A stretch of DNA of 64,000 nucleotides from Marivita sp003149565 (GTDB lineage Bacteria; Pseudomonadota; Alphaproteobacteria; Rhodobacterales; Rhodobacteraceae): assembly GCF_965216415.1 (NCBI RefSeq), contig NZ_CBDCFU010000002.1; one strand, given 5' to 3'. Both the position numbers and the translations under genes were made by a program. The notes under the pieces are model-generated. The model did not search any database. It was not told the origin of the DNA and saw nothing but the letters and a program-made list of their open reading frames with translations. Each line of letters starts with the position of its first letter. The first letter of the stretch is position 1. Below, piece by piece: positions 42,138 through 50,772 of this stretch.

Positions 42138-45104
42138 TTAGTTCCCTTCGATCGTCAGCGCGTCGTTCACGAGCGCGGCTTGCTGTGCTTTGTGTTGGCT
42201 GGCCAGACCCGTTGCCGGGGAGGCCGATGTGGCGCGGCCCACATAGCGTGGGCGCAGATGCTTGGCTTTGATGCGGCCGAGGACCCATTCCAGATTCGGT
42301 TCCATAAATGTCCAGGCTCCCTGGTTTTTCGGCTCTTCCTGGCACCAGATCATCTCGGCCTGCGGGAAGCGTTCGAGCTCTTTCACGGCAGAGATGGCCG
42401 GGAACGGGTAGAACTGTTCAAACCGCAGGATGTAGATGTCGTCGATGCCACGGGCGTCGCGTTCCTCAAGAAGGTCGAAATAGACCTTGCCCGAGCACAT
42501 GACGACGCGCTTGATCTTGTCGTCGCTCACCAATGTGGTGTCCGAGTTGCCGTATTGCGCGTCGTCCCAGAGCACGCGGTGGAAGCTCGACCCGGTGGTG
42601 AACTCATCCGTTTTCGACACCGCCAGCTTGTGACGCAGAAGCGATTTCGGCGTCATCAGAATGAGCGGTTTGCGGAAGCTGCGGTGCAGCTGACGGCGCA
42701 GGATGTGGAAGTAGTTTGCCGGGGTCGAGCAGTTGGCGACGATCCAGTTGTCCTGTCCACACATCTGCAAGAAGCGTTCGAGGCGCGCCGACGAGTGTTC
42801 CGGGCCCTGGCCCTCAAACCCGTGCGGCAGCAGGCAGACAAGTCCCGACATGCGCAGCCATTTGCTTTCGCCCGAGCTGACGAACTGGTCGAACATGATC
42901 TGCGCACCGTTGGCGAAGTCGCCGAACTGGGCTTCCCAAAGGGTCAGTGCATTCGGTTCGGCCAGCGAGTAGCCATATTCAAACCCGAGCACCGCGTATT
43001 CTGACAGGGCAGAATCGATCACTTCGTAGCGCGACTGCCCTTCACGAATGTGGTTGAGCGGGTAGTAGCGCTCTTCGGTTTCCTGGTTCACGATGCCAGA
43101 GTGCCGTTGGCTGAACGTGCCGCGGGTGCTGTCCTGACCGGCAAGGCGGACCGGGTATCCTTCGGTGAGCAGAGAGCCAAAGGCGAGGGCTTCGGCGGTG
43201 GCCCAGTCAATGCCTTCGCCCTTGTCGAACATCTCTTTACGGGACTCGAGCAGCCGGCCAACGGTTTTGTGCAACGGGAAGCCGTCGGGAAGGCGGGTCA
43301 GGGCCTCACCGACCTGCGCAAAGGTCTCGGGGTTGATGGCGGTCTGGCCGCGCTGGTAGTCGTCCTTGTCCTGACGGTCGAGGTGGCTCCAGCGGCCGTC
43401 CAGCCAGTCGGCCTTGTTGGGCTTGTAGGTTTTGCCCGCCTCGAATTCCTCGTTCAGGTGCGCCTGGAATGCGGCCTTCATATCCTCGATTTCGCCTTCG
43501 GGGATCAGGCCGTCCTTGACCAGACGTTCGGTGTAGAGCGACAGCGTGGTCTTCTGCTGTTTGATCTTCTTGTACATCAACGGGTTGGTGAACATCGGTT
43601 CATCGCCCTCGTTGTGCCCGAAACGGCGGTAGCAGAACATGTCGATGACAACGTCCTTGCCGAATTTCTGGCGGAACTCGGTGGCGACTTTGGCGGCGTG
43701 CACGACTGCTTCTGGGTCGTCACCATTGACGTGGAAGATCGGTGCCTCCACCACCAGCGCGTTGTCCGTCGGATAGGGCGAGGAGCGTGAGAAGTGCGGC
43801 GCGGTGGTGAAGCCGATCTGGTTGTTCACCACGATATGGATCGTGCCACCGGTCTTGTGACCGCGCAGGCCGGAGAGCGCAAAACATTCGGCCACAACAC
43901 CCTGACCGGCAAAGGCCGCGTCGCCGTGCAGCAGGATCGGCATCACCTGCGTGCGTTCTGTGTCACCGATCTGGTCCTGCTTGGCGCGCACCTTGCCCAG
44001 AACAACCGGGTTTACCGCTTCGAGGTGTGACGGGTTTGCGGTCAGCGAAAGGTGGACCGAGTTGCCGTCAAACTCGCGGTCGCTGGAAGCGCCGAGGTGA
44101 TATTTCACGTCGCCCGAGCCATCGACATCTTCGGGCTTGAAGCTGCCGCCCTGGAATTCATTGAAAATCGCGCGGTAGGGCTTCTGCATCACGTTGGCCA
44201 GAACCGACAGGCGGCCCCGGTGCGGCATGCCGATGACGATTTCCTTGACGCCAAGGTTGCCGCCGCGCTTGATGATCTGTTCCATCGCGGGGATCAGGCT
44301 TTCGCCGCCATCCAGACCGAAGCGCTTGGTGCCCATGTATTTGACATGGAGAAATTTCTCGAAGCCCTCGGCCTCAACCATCTTGTTCAGGATGGCCTTC
44401 CGGCCTTCGCGGGTGAAGGCAACTTCCTTGCCGTAGCCCTCAATCCGTTCCTTGAGCCATGCGGACTGCTCGGGGTCGGAAATGTGCATGTACTGCAGCG
44501 CGAAGGTGCCGCAATAAGTTCGGCGCACAATGTCGAGGATCTCGCGCATGGACGCGATCTGGAGGCCCAGAACGTTGTCGATGAAGATCGGGCGATCCAT
44601 GTCCGCTTCGGTAAATCCGTAGGATTTCGGATCAAGCTCGGGGTGCGGGGTCTGTTCGCGCATGCCCAGCGGGTCGAGATCGGCGGCGAGATGCCCCCGG
44701 ATGCGGTAGGCGCGGATGATCATCAGCGCGCGGATCGAGTCGAGCACGGCCCGCTGGATGGCGTCGTCCGTGACCTCGACGCCCTTTTCCTGTGCTTTCG
44801 CCTTGATCTTGTCGCCCGCGCTCTTCGCTTCGGCCGGTGCGACAGGCCATTGCCCGTCCAGAGCCGCCGTCAGGTCGTCATTGGGCTGCGGCGGCCAATC
44901 GGCGCGCGCCCAGCTTGGGCCAGTGGCCTCTTTCTTGACGCTGACATCATCATCGCCCAGTTGCCGGAAGAACGCCTGCCACGCCTCATCGACCGCGCTT
45001 GGGTCGTTGGCATAGCGCGCGTACATCTGTTCAAGATACGCCGCGTTGTGCCCCTGCATGAAGCTGGAGGCGTGGAAAAGATCATTTGGGCTTTGATCCG
45101 TCAT
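42138..45104 (-). CDS. odhA: 2-oxoglutarate dehydrogenase E1
   Basis: This 988-residue thiamine-diphosphate decarboxylase (often called sucA) feeds succinyl groups to OdhB. It has the N-terminal E2-binding segment (FMQGHNAAYLEQMYARY), IGMPHRGRLSVLANVMQKPY, IVVNNQIGFTTAPHFSRSS and C-terminal KVYFDLLEERDARG / WCQEEPKNQGAW. Length matches the family. It is downstream of sucCD, separated by a 154-bp spacer with palindromes. Confidence 0.97.
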   Translation of the reverse strand: MTDQSPNDLFHASSFMQGHNAAYLEQMYARYANDPSAVDEAWQAFFRQLGDDDVSVKKEATGPSWARADWPPQPNDDLTAALDGQWPVAPAEAKSAGDKIKAKAQEKGVEVTDDAIQRAVLDSIRALMIIRAYRIRGHLAADLDPLGMREQTPHPELDPKSYGFTEADMDRPIFIDNVLGLQIASMREILDIVRRTYCGTFALQYMHISDPEQSAWLKERIEGYGKEVAFTREGRKAILNKMVEAEGFEKFLHVKYMGTKRFGLDGGESLIPAMEQIIKRGGNLGVKEIVIGMPHRGRLSVLANVMQKPYRAIFNEFQGGSFKPEDVDGSGDVKYHLGASSDREFDGNSVHLSLTANPSHLEAVNPVVLGKVRAKQDQIGDTERTQVMPILLHGDAAFAGQGVVAECFALSGLRGHKTGGTIHIVVNNQIGFTTAPHFSRSSPYPTDNALVVEAPIFHVNGDDPEAVVHAAKVATEFRQKFGKDVVIDMFCYRRFGHNEGDEPMFTNPLMYKKIKQQKTTLSLYTERLVKDGLIPEGEIEDMKAAFQAHLNEEFEAGKTYKPNKADWLDGRWSHLDRQDKDDYQRGQTAINPETFAQVGEALTRLPDGFPLHKTVGRLLESRKEMFDKGEGIDWATAEALAFGSLLTEGYPVRLAGQDSTRGTFSQRHSGIVNQETEERYYPLNHIREGQSRYEVIDSALSEYAVLGFEYGYSLAEPNALTLWEAQFGDFANGAQIMFDQFVSSGESKWLRMSGLVCLLPHGFEGQGPEHSSARLERFLQMCGQDNWIVANCSTPANYFHILRRQLHRSFRKPLILMTPKSLLRHKLAVSKTDEFTTGSSFHRVLWDDAQYGNSDTTLVSDDKIKRVVMCSGKVYFDLLEERDARGIDDIYILRFEQFYPFPAISAVKELERFPQAEMIWCQEEPKNQGAWTFMEPNLEWVLGRIKAKHLRPRYVGRATSASPATGLASQHKAQQAALVNDALTIEGN

Positions 45105-45146
45105 GTTTTGTGGTCCTCCCGAACCGGTCTGATCAAGCAGCAGGAA

Positions 45147-45166
45147 AGCGGATCACGTGATCCGCT
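45147..45166. repeat. Perfect 20-bp palindrome upstream of odhA
   Basis: AGCGGATCACGTGATCCGCT lies 43 bp upstream of the odhA start. It could be a regulator site or an RNA hairpin; it is related to neither the REP units nor the TGTGATCACA operator. Confidence 0.6.
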
Positions 45167-45193
45167 GTCGCGCGGCTTTCTGGTTGTGCGCAA

Positions 45194-45252
45194 GCCGGGC
45201 ACATGCCCGGCCTACAGTATTCATCTTCGTAGGCCGGGGCGTCTACCCGGCC
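45194..45252. repeat. Second type of inverted REP-like pair
   Basis: A minus-oriented unit (45194-45215, ending GCCCGGCCTAC) and a plus-oriented unit (45229-45252, starting GTAGGCCGGG) face each other across 13 bases. The heads are GTAG as in the other pairs, but the stems are GCCGGG-based, so this is a different subfamily. It lies between sucD and odhA. Confidence 0.75.
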
Positions 45253-45258
45253 TTGGCC

Positions 45259-46143
45259 TTAGCCTTTGATGGCTTCCAGCACCGCTTCGCCAAGGCTGGC
45301 GGGGCTTTCAGCAACGACGATGCCTGCGGATTTCATCGCTTCGATCTTGTCATCCGCGCCGCCCTTGCCGCCTGCCACGATTGCACCAGCGTGGCCCATG
45401 CGACGTCCCGGAGGGGCAGTGCGGCCCGCGATGAAACCTGCGGTCGGCTTCCAGCGGCCCTTTTTCTTTTCGGACGCGAGGAATTCAGCAGCTTCCTCTT
45501 CGGCAGAGCCGCCGATTTCACCGATCATGATGATGCTTTCAGTTTCGTCATCCGCGAGGAACCATTCCAGCACGTCGATATGCTCGGTGCCTTTGATCGG
45601 GTCACCGCCGATCCCGACGCAGGTGGACTGGCCCAGACCCACGTCTGTGGTCTGCTTGACCGCCTCATAGGTCAGCGTGCCGGAGCGGGACACAACGCCA
45701 ACGCTGCCGCGACGGTGGATATGGCCGGGCATGATGCCGATCTTGCAGGCGTCAGGTGTGATGACGCCGGGGCAGTTCGGGCCGATCAGGATCGACTTGG
45801 AGGTCTCAAGTGCGCGCTTGACCTTCATCATGTCCATGACCGGGATGCCTTCGGTGATGCAGCAGATCACGTCCATCTCGGCGTCGATGGCCTCGAGGAT
45901 CGAATCCGCGGCGAAGGGTGGCGGCACGTAGATCACGGACGCATTCGCGCCGGTTTCGTGCTTGGCCTCGTGAACCGAGTTGAAGACCGGCAGGTCGAGA
46001 TGCGTCATCCCGCCTTTGCCCGGCGTCACACCGCCGACCATCTTCGTGCCATAGGCGATGGCCTGTTCGGTGTGGAATGTGCCCTGCGAGCCAGTGAGGC
46101 CCTGGCAGATCACTTTGGTGTTTTCGTCGATGAGGACTGCCAT
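45259..46143 (-). CDS. sucD: Succinyl-CoA ligase subunit alpha
   Basis: This is a 294-residue subunit with the CoA-binding Rossmann domain (VICQGLTGSQGTFHTEQAIAYG), IGPNCPGVITPDACKIGIMP and the phosphohistidine region GHAGAIVAGGKGGADDKI. With SucC it converts succinyl-CoA to succinate with ATP or GTP formation. TTAGGAGAAC precedes the start; a REP-like unit begins 15 bp upstream of it. Confidence 0.97.
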   Translation of the reverse strand: MAVLIDENTKVICQGLTGSQGTFHTEQAIAYGTKMVGGVTPGKGGMTHLDLPVFNSVHEAKHETGANASVIYVPPPFAADSILEAIDAEMDVICCITEGIPVMDMMKVKRALETSKSILIGPNCPGVITPDACKIGIMPGHIHRRGSVGVVSRSGTLTYEAVKQTTDVGLGQSTCVGIGGDPIKGTEHIDVLEWFLADDETESIIMIGEIGGSAEEEAAEFLASEKKKGRWKPTAGFIAGRTAPPGRRMGHAGAIVAGGKGGADDKIEAMKSAGIVVAESPASLGEAVLEAIKG

Positions 46144-46158
46144 GTGGCGTTCTCCTAA

Positions 46159-46220
46159 GTAGGGTGCGTGATCTCACGCACCAATCGTTCCGGGAAGGTG
46201 CGTGAGATCACGCACCCTAC
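46159..46220. repeat. Perfect inverted pair of REP-like units between sucC and sucD
   Basis: The plus unit (46159-46182, GTAG head then GGTGCGTGA-TC-TCACGCACC) and the minus unit (46197-46220) are exact inverted copies of 24 bp, 14 bases apart, and each is itself palindromic. Transcribed, they can form two small hairpins or one long one. This is the layout of a bacterial interspersed mosaic element. Confidence 0.88.
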
Positions 46221-46223
46221 GAA

Positions 46224-47417
46224 TTAGCCTTTGACCGCCTTCACAATCTTCTCTGCGCCGTCCTTGAGGTCGTCCGCGGCGATCACGTCGAGGCCGGAGT
46301 TCTGGATGATCTCCTTGCCCTTTTCGACGTTTGTGCCTTCGAGACGCACAACCAGTGGCACCTTGAGGCCGACTTCCTTGACCGCCGCGATCACGCCTTC
46401 CGCGATCACATCGCAGCGCATGATGCCGCCGAAGATGTTGACGAGGATACCTTTGACCTGCGGGTCGGAGGTGATGATCTTGAACGCCTCGGTGACCTTT
46501 TCCTTGGTCGCGCCACCGCCCACGTCGAGGAAGTTGGCAGGCTCGGCGCCGTAGAGCTTGATGATGTCCATCGTCGCCATGGCAAGGCCCGCGCCGTTGA
46601 CCATGCAGCCAATTTCCCCGTCCAGAGCGATGTAGTTGAGGTCGTACTTGGAGGCCTCAAGCTCTTTCGGGTCTTCCTCGGTCGTGTCGCGCAGTTCGGC
46701 GATGTCCGGGTGGCGATAGATCGCGTTGCCGTCAAAGCCCATCTTGGCGTCGAGGCATTTCAGATCGCCTTCATCGGTGACGATGAGCGGGTTAATCTCG
46801 AGCATCTCCATGTCTTTTTCAACGAACATCTTGTAGAGCGTGCCCATCAGCGCGACGCACTGTTTCACCTGTTTGCCTTCGAGGCCGAGGTTGAACGCGA
46901 TGCGGCGGCCGTGGAACGCTTGGTAGCCGGTGGCTGGATCGACGGAGAAGCTTAGGATTTTCTCAGGTGTGCTTTCCGCGACTTCCTCGATGTCCATGCC
47001 ACCTTCGGTGGAGGCCACGAAGGACACGCGGGATGTCTGACGGTCCACCAGAAGGGCGAGATACATCTCGGTCTGGATGCCCGATCCGTCTTCGATATAG
47101 ATGCGGTTGACCTGCTTGCCGGCTTCGCCGGTCTGCTTGGTCACAAGGGTGCGGCCCAGCATCTTCTTGGCTTCTTCGGCGGCTTCCTCAACCGACTTGG
47201 CAAGGCGAACACCACCAGCTTCGCCAGCGCTTTCTTCCTTGAATTTGCCCTTGCCGCGGCCACCTGCATGGATCTGGGCCTTGACCACCCAGAGCGGCCC
47301 GTCCATTTCGCCTGCTTTGGTCTTGGCCTCTTCGGCCTTGAGGACCACGCGGCCATCCGACACCGGGGCGCCATAGCTGCGTAGCAGGGCTTTCGCCTGA
47401 TACTCGTGGATGTTCAT
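46224..47417 (-). CDS. sucC: Succinyl-CoA ligase (ADP-forming) subunit beta
   Basis: This 397-residue ATP-grasp subunit starts MNIHEYQAKALLRSYGAPV. It shows PLWVVKAQIHAGGRGKGKF, LEINPLIVTDEGDLKCLDAK and the C-terminal GGGATKEKVTEAFKI / VNIFGGIMRCDVIAEGV. It partners SucD. It is the first gene of the leftward suc/odh cluster, and the tandem TGTGATCACA operator lies 113 bp upstream of its start. Confidence 0.97.
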   Translation of the reverse strand: MNIHEYQAKALLRSYGAPVSDGRVVLKAEEAKTKAGEMDGPLWVVKAQIHAGGRGKGKFKEESAGEAGGVRLAKSVEEAAEEAKKMLGRTLVTKQTGEAGKQVNRIYIEDGSGIQTEMYLALLVDRQTSRVSFVASTEGGMDIEEVAESTPEKILSFSVDPATGYQAFHGRRIAFNLGLEGKQVKQCVALMGTLYKMFVEKDMEMLEINPLIVTDEGDLKCLDAKMGFDGNAIYRHPDIAELRDTTEEDPKELEASKYDLNYIALDGEIGCMVNGAGLAMATMDIIKLYGAEPANFLDVGGGATKEKVTEAFKIITSDPQVKGILVNIFGGIMRCDVIAEGVIAAVKEVGLKVPLVVRLEGTNVEKGKEIIQNSGLDVIAADDLKDGAEKIVKAVKG

Positions 47418-47529
47418 CGGTCAACTGTCCCGTTTCTTGCTGCGATTTGTGGCGATATAAGAGCTCTAGCGATCAAGACTTAACGGTTTTTTTGCCGCAC
47501 CGGCCTTCTGGAGCAAAAAAAGCGACATT

Positions 47530-47560
47530 TGTGATCACACTAAAAAATCGTGTGATCACA
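47530..47560. promoter_or_regulatory. Tandem TGTGATCACA operator upstream of sucC
   Basis: Perfect palindromes TGTGATCACA at 47530-47539 and 47551-47560 have centres 21 bp apart (two helical turns). The sequence between is AT-rich. An identical pair with identical spacing lies upstream of sdhC. The site lies in the 306-bp gap between sucC and the divergent GT61-methyltransferase gene; nothing else in this gap was recognised apart from a short A/T-run inverted repeat near 47490-47520. Confidence 0.75.
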
Positions 47561-47723
47561 TAATTGGGTTTGTCCGTCTCAAAATGTCTGCTTGCAGACC
47601 AGACACACCCGAATCTTTTGATTTGCCCGTCAGTTGACTGAATTTGCGTATGCGGCATACCGTTTGCACCAAGCCACCCGCGTTTGACGGATCAAAGTGG
47701 CACGTTGAGGACTACGCAGTAAG

Positions 47724-49607
47724 ATGAACGATTGTTTGCACGCATTCGCAACGTGCCCGGAGACCGGTGCGCCGTTGGGGCTGTCGGAGTTGCCTTTCGA
47801 CCAAGTCGCGCGGAACAAGGATGCGTTTGTCGTGCCGTTTCGTCGAAATGTCCGCACCGGCCCTCGTTTTCATGCCGGTGTCTTTGACAGCGCTGGTGAG
47901 CCGCTTCCCAACACGGAAATGCGCATGCTGCATCGCGCGACGCTGGCCACCAAGGATGTTCGCGATGCCGCTCTTGATGATGCGGCAGAGCTCAAGGGGG
48001 AGTGGCTTTTCTGCGGGCTGGTTTCAGCGCAGTTTGGACATGTCATCACGCGCAGTCTGGGCATGCTTTGGGCGACTGAGTGTTTGCCGAAATCGGTAAG
48101 ATTGCTTTTCGTGTCGGTGATGTATGTTCACGACGAGCATGCCTTTCTGCGGACGCTTCTCGATACGCTTGGCATTGAAAACGACTATGTCATCCTGCGT
48201 CAGCCCACACATGTCGAGGCACTGTACACCGCGCCCGACCTGTTCAGTGAGGTGACGACCTGTGCTGCTCCCGATGTATATGTCGACTGGATGCGAGGTC
48301 GAGTGCCAGAGCTTCCGCCTTCCAGGTTTGGACGCAAGATTTATGTGACGCGGGACAGGCTATCAGGCACATCGGGGCGGCACCTCTGCGAAGATATTCT
48401 GGAGGATAACCTTGCAAAGGCGGGTTTTGATGTCGTCGCGCCCGAAACGCTGACGCTGCGGGAACAGCTTGCTGTCTACAAAGAGGCCGACATCGTGATT
48501 GCGGCAGATGGATCGGCGCTGCACATCCTGCCTTTTTCCATCCGGAATGATGCAAAGGTGTTTGTTTTGCAGCGTCGCACCAAGATGCCACCTCTGATTG
48601 CGAACCAGTTGAAAAGTTTCACCAAGGCGACGGTCGTTCCTGTCGACGTGATCGACGATGTTATTTGGCCTCAGGAACGGGCTGACAATACGGCCTTGAT
48701 CGCTTTGGACTTCAGTAAACTTCAAGACGTATTTCTGCAGCACGGACTTCTTTCGGACAAGGACGCTTGGCGATGCCCGAGCGAGGCGGACTTGACGGCT
48801 TCTCAATATCTGGGGCGGTCGAAACAGCACGGGTTCATGAGCGAGGCGGAGCGCCCGCAGTTTCTTAAGCAATTGCGGCTCAACAAATTGGAGAAAAAAG
48901 GCATGAAAGACATGGTCGACGAATTGCCGATCCCTGCGATCAACGGGTTGAGATATTTTCGGATGTTGAGCCGGTTGCACGAAAAGTTGAAACCGGACTG
49001 GTACCTTGAAGTCGGCACTTTTACCGGCAAGAGCCTCGCGTTGGCCAAGTGCAACACAATCGCGGTGGACCCCAAGTTTCAACTGAAGTTTCCGGCGGTC
49101 AATGCCACCGGCCGCCGGATGTTCTTTTTTCAGCAAACCAGCGATGAATTCTTTGAAAGCGGGTTTCTGAAGAAGAATAATATCAGTCTCGATTTTGCCT
49201 TTCTGGACGGCATGCATCTGTTTGAGTTCTTGTTGCGCGATTTCATCGCGACCGAAAAGCATATGTCAAAAGATGGTGTGATCGCTCTGCACGATTGTTG
49301 TCCGACGACCGACTACATGGCGACTCGCGAGTTTCATGACGGCCAGTGGACGGGGGACGTTTGGAAGACCCTGCTGATCTTGCAACGCTATCGGCCCGAT
49401 TTGCAGATTGAAGTTGCTTCTGCGGCTCCGACTGGATTGGTTGTGATCCGCAATCTGAACCCGCGCAGTACAGTGTTGTCAAAGAAGTACGACGCTTTGG
49501 TCAAAGAGTTCATGGACGAAAAGCTGACGGATTTCGACGGCGGGATTGGCGGATATTACGAGAATTTCGAACTCAGGGATCCGGTCGAACTGCTGGATAC
49601 GCTCTAA
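47724..49607 (+). CDS. GT61-like glycosyltransferase fused to a SAM methyltransferase
   Basis: This 627-residue two-domain protein has residues about 90-320 resembling GT61 (DUF563) glycosyltransferases: SAQFGHVITRSLGMLW, VHDEHAFLRTLLDTLG, KIYVTRDRLSG and IAADGSALHILPFS. Residues about 405-600 form a class I methyltransferase of the Methyltransf_24 type: DWYLEVGTFTGKSLALA, DFAFLDGMHLFEFLLRDF and GVIALHDCCPTTD. No signal peptide is visible. It probably glycosylates and methylates a surface glycan; the acceptor is unknown. It sits on the opposite strand between mdh and sucC, which are usually adjacent in relatives, so it looks inserted. A terminator follows. Confidence 0.82.
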   Translation: MNDCLHAFATCPETGAPLGLSELPFDQVARNKDAFVVPFRRNVRTGPRFHAGVFDSAGEPLPNTEMRMLHRATLATKDVRDAALDDAAELKGEWLFCGLVSAQFGHVITRSLGMLWATECLPKSVRLLFVSVMYVHDEHAFLRTLLDTLGIENDYVILRQPTHVEALYTAPDLFSEVTTCAAPDVYVDWMRGRVPELPPSRFGRKIYVTRDRLSGTSGRHLCEDILEDNLAKAGFDVVAPETLTLREQLAVYKEADIVIAADGSALHILPFSIRNDAKVFVLQRRTKMPPLIANQLKSFTKATVVPVDVIDDVIWPQERADNTALIALDFSKLQDVFLQHGLLSDKDAWRCPSEADLTASQYLGRSKQHGFMSEAERPQFLKQLRLNKLEKKGMKDMVDELPIPAINGLRYFRMLSRLHEKLKPDWYLEVGTFTGKSLALAKCNTIAVDPKFQLKFPAVNATGRRMFFFQQTSDEFFESGFLKKNNISLDFAFLDGMHLFEFLLRDFIATEKHMSKDGVIALHDCCPTTDYMATREFHDGQWTGDVWKTLLILQRYRPDLQIEVASAAPTGLVVIRNLNPRSTVLSKKYDALVKEFMDEKLTDFDGGIGGYYENFELRDPVELLDTL

Positions 49608-49610
49608 CTG

Positions 49611-49639
49611 AAAAAGGCGGCCCCGAGAGGCCGCCTTTT
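49611..49639. terminator. Bidirectional intrinsic terminator
   Basis: AAAAAGGCGGCC (49611-49622), loop CCGAGA and GGCCGCCTTTT form a strong stem with A/T flanks. It serves the GT61-methyltransferase gene and the convergent mdh. Confidence 0.92.
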
Positions 49640-49662
49640 CAATACCGTTCAAGCCTACAGCG

Positions 49663-50625
49663 TTACGCGAGGCTTTCGTCGATGCCTTTACATGCTTCGA
49701 CAAGGCCTTTGACGGCGTTGACCGAGTTGTCGAACATGGCTTGCTCGTCTTTTGCCAGCTGGATGTCGACCACCTTTTCGATCCCACCGGCACCGATGAT
49801 GGTGGGCACGCCGACGTAAAAGCCGTCGAGGCCAAACTCGCCGTCGCAATAGGCCGCGCAGGGCAGGAGGCGTCTCTGGTCCTTGAGGTAGGCTTCGGCC
49901 ATTTCGATGGCAGAGGTCGCGGGGGCGTAGAAGGCGGAGCCGGTTTTCAGGAGGCCCACGATTTCTGCGCCGCCGTCACGGGTGCGCTGCACGATGGCGT
50001 CGAGCTTGTCTTGCGTGGTCCAGCCCATCTTCACCAGATCGGGCAGGGGGATGCCTGCGACGGTGGAGTAGCGTGTCAGCGGAACCATTGTGTCGCCGTG
50101 GCCGCCGAGCACGAAAGCGGTGACGTCTTTCATCGACACGTCGAATTCGAGGCTCAGGAAGTGACGGAAACGGGCGCTGTCGAGAACACCGGCCATACCA
50201 CAGACCTTGTTGGTCGGAAGGCCAGAGAACTGCTGCAGTGCCCAAACCATCGCGTCGAGCGGGTTGGTGATGCAGATCACAAACGCGTCCGGTGCGTTGG
50301 CGGCGATGCCTTCGCCCACGGACTTCATGACCTTGAGGTTAATGCCAAGAAGGTCATCGCGGCTCATGCCCGGCTTGCGCGGTACACCAGCGGTGACGAT
50401 GCACACGTCGGCGCCTGCGATGTCGGCGTAGTCCTGCGTGCCCTTGAGGCGCGCGTCGAAGCCTTCTGACGGGCCAGATTCGGCGATGTCCAACGCTTTG
50501 CCTTCTGGGGTGCCTTCAGCGATGTCGAAAAGCACGACGTCGCCCAATTCTTTGAGTGCCACGAGGTGAGCAAGGGTGCCACCGATCTGTCCCGCGCCGA
50601 TGAGGGCAATCTTGGGTCTGGCCAT
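49663..50625 (-). CDS. mdh: Malate dehydrogenase
   Basis: This 320-residue LDH-like NAD malate dehydrogenase oxidises malate to oxaloacetate. It has MARPKIALIGAGQIGGTLA, TAGVPRKPGMSRDDLL (substrate-binding Arg), CITNPLDAMVW and the catalytic His in FVLGGHGDTMVPL. The start at MARPK is clear; the frame runs on upstream without homology. It stands as a separate unit here, split from sucC by the GT61-methyltransferase gene. Confidence 0.97.
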   Translation of the reverse strand: MARPKIALIGAGQIGGTLAHLVALKELGDVVLFDIAEGTPEGKALDIAESGPSEGFDARLKGTQDYADIAGADVCIVTAGVPRKPGMSRDDLLGINLKVMKSVGEGIAANAPDAFVICITNPLDAMVWALQQFSGLPTNKVCGMAGVLDSARFRHFLSLEFDVSMKDVTAFVLGGHGDTMVPLTRYSTVAGIPLPDLVKMGWTTQDKLDAIVQRTRDGGAEIVGLLKTGSAFYAPATSAIEMAEAYLKDQRRLLPCAAYCDGEFGLDGFYVGVPTIIGAGGIEKVVDIQLAKDEQAMFDNSVNAVKGLVEACKGIDESLA

Positions 50626-50772
50626 GGAATTTGTCTCCGGTCCGTTTTGAATTTGCGCTGTGCTAGTCCGACTTGGGCTATTTCGCAAGTGCGGCGGAGC
50701 GGCACGTCTTGGCTGGCGGGTCGGGGCAGGCCGAGATATGTCAATGAAATGTCGTGGGAAAGTGGGGGTTTC

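Noticed and set aside
44052..45269. A 405-codon open frame opposite odhA
   Set aside because: odhA is unmistakable on the other strand; the antisense product is low in recognisable motifs and has no ribosome site.
47530..47560. CRP/FNR binding site
   Set aside because: TGTGATCACA lacks the 6-base spacer of a CRP site (TGTGA-N6-TCACA), and the FNR half-site TTGAT is absent.
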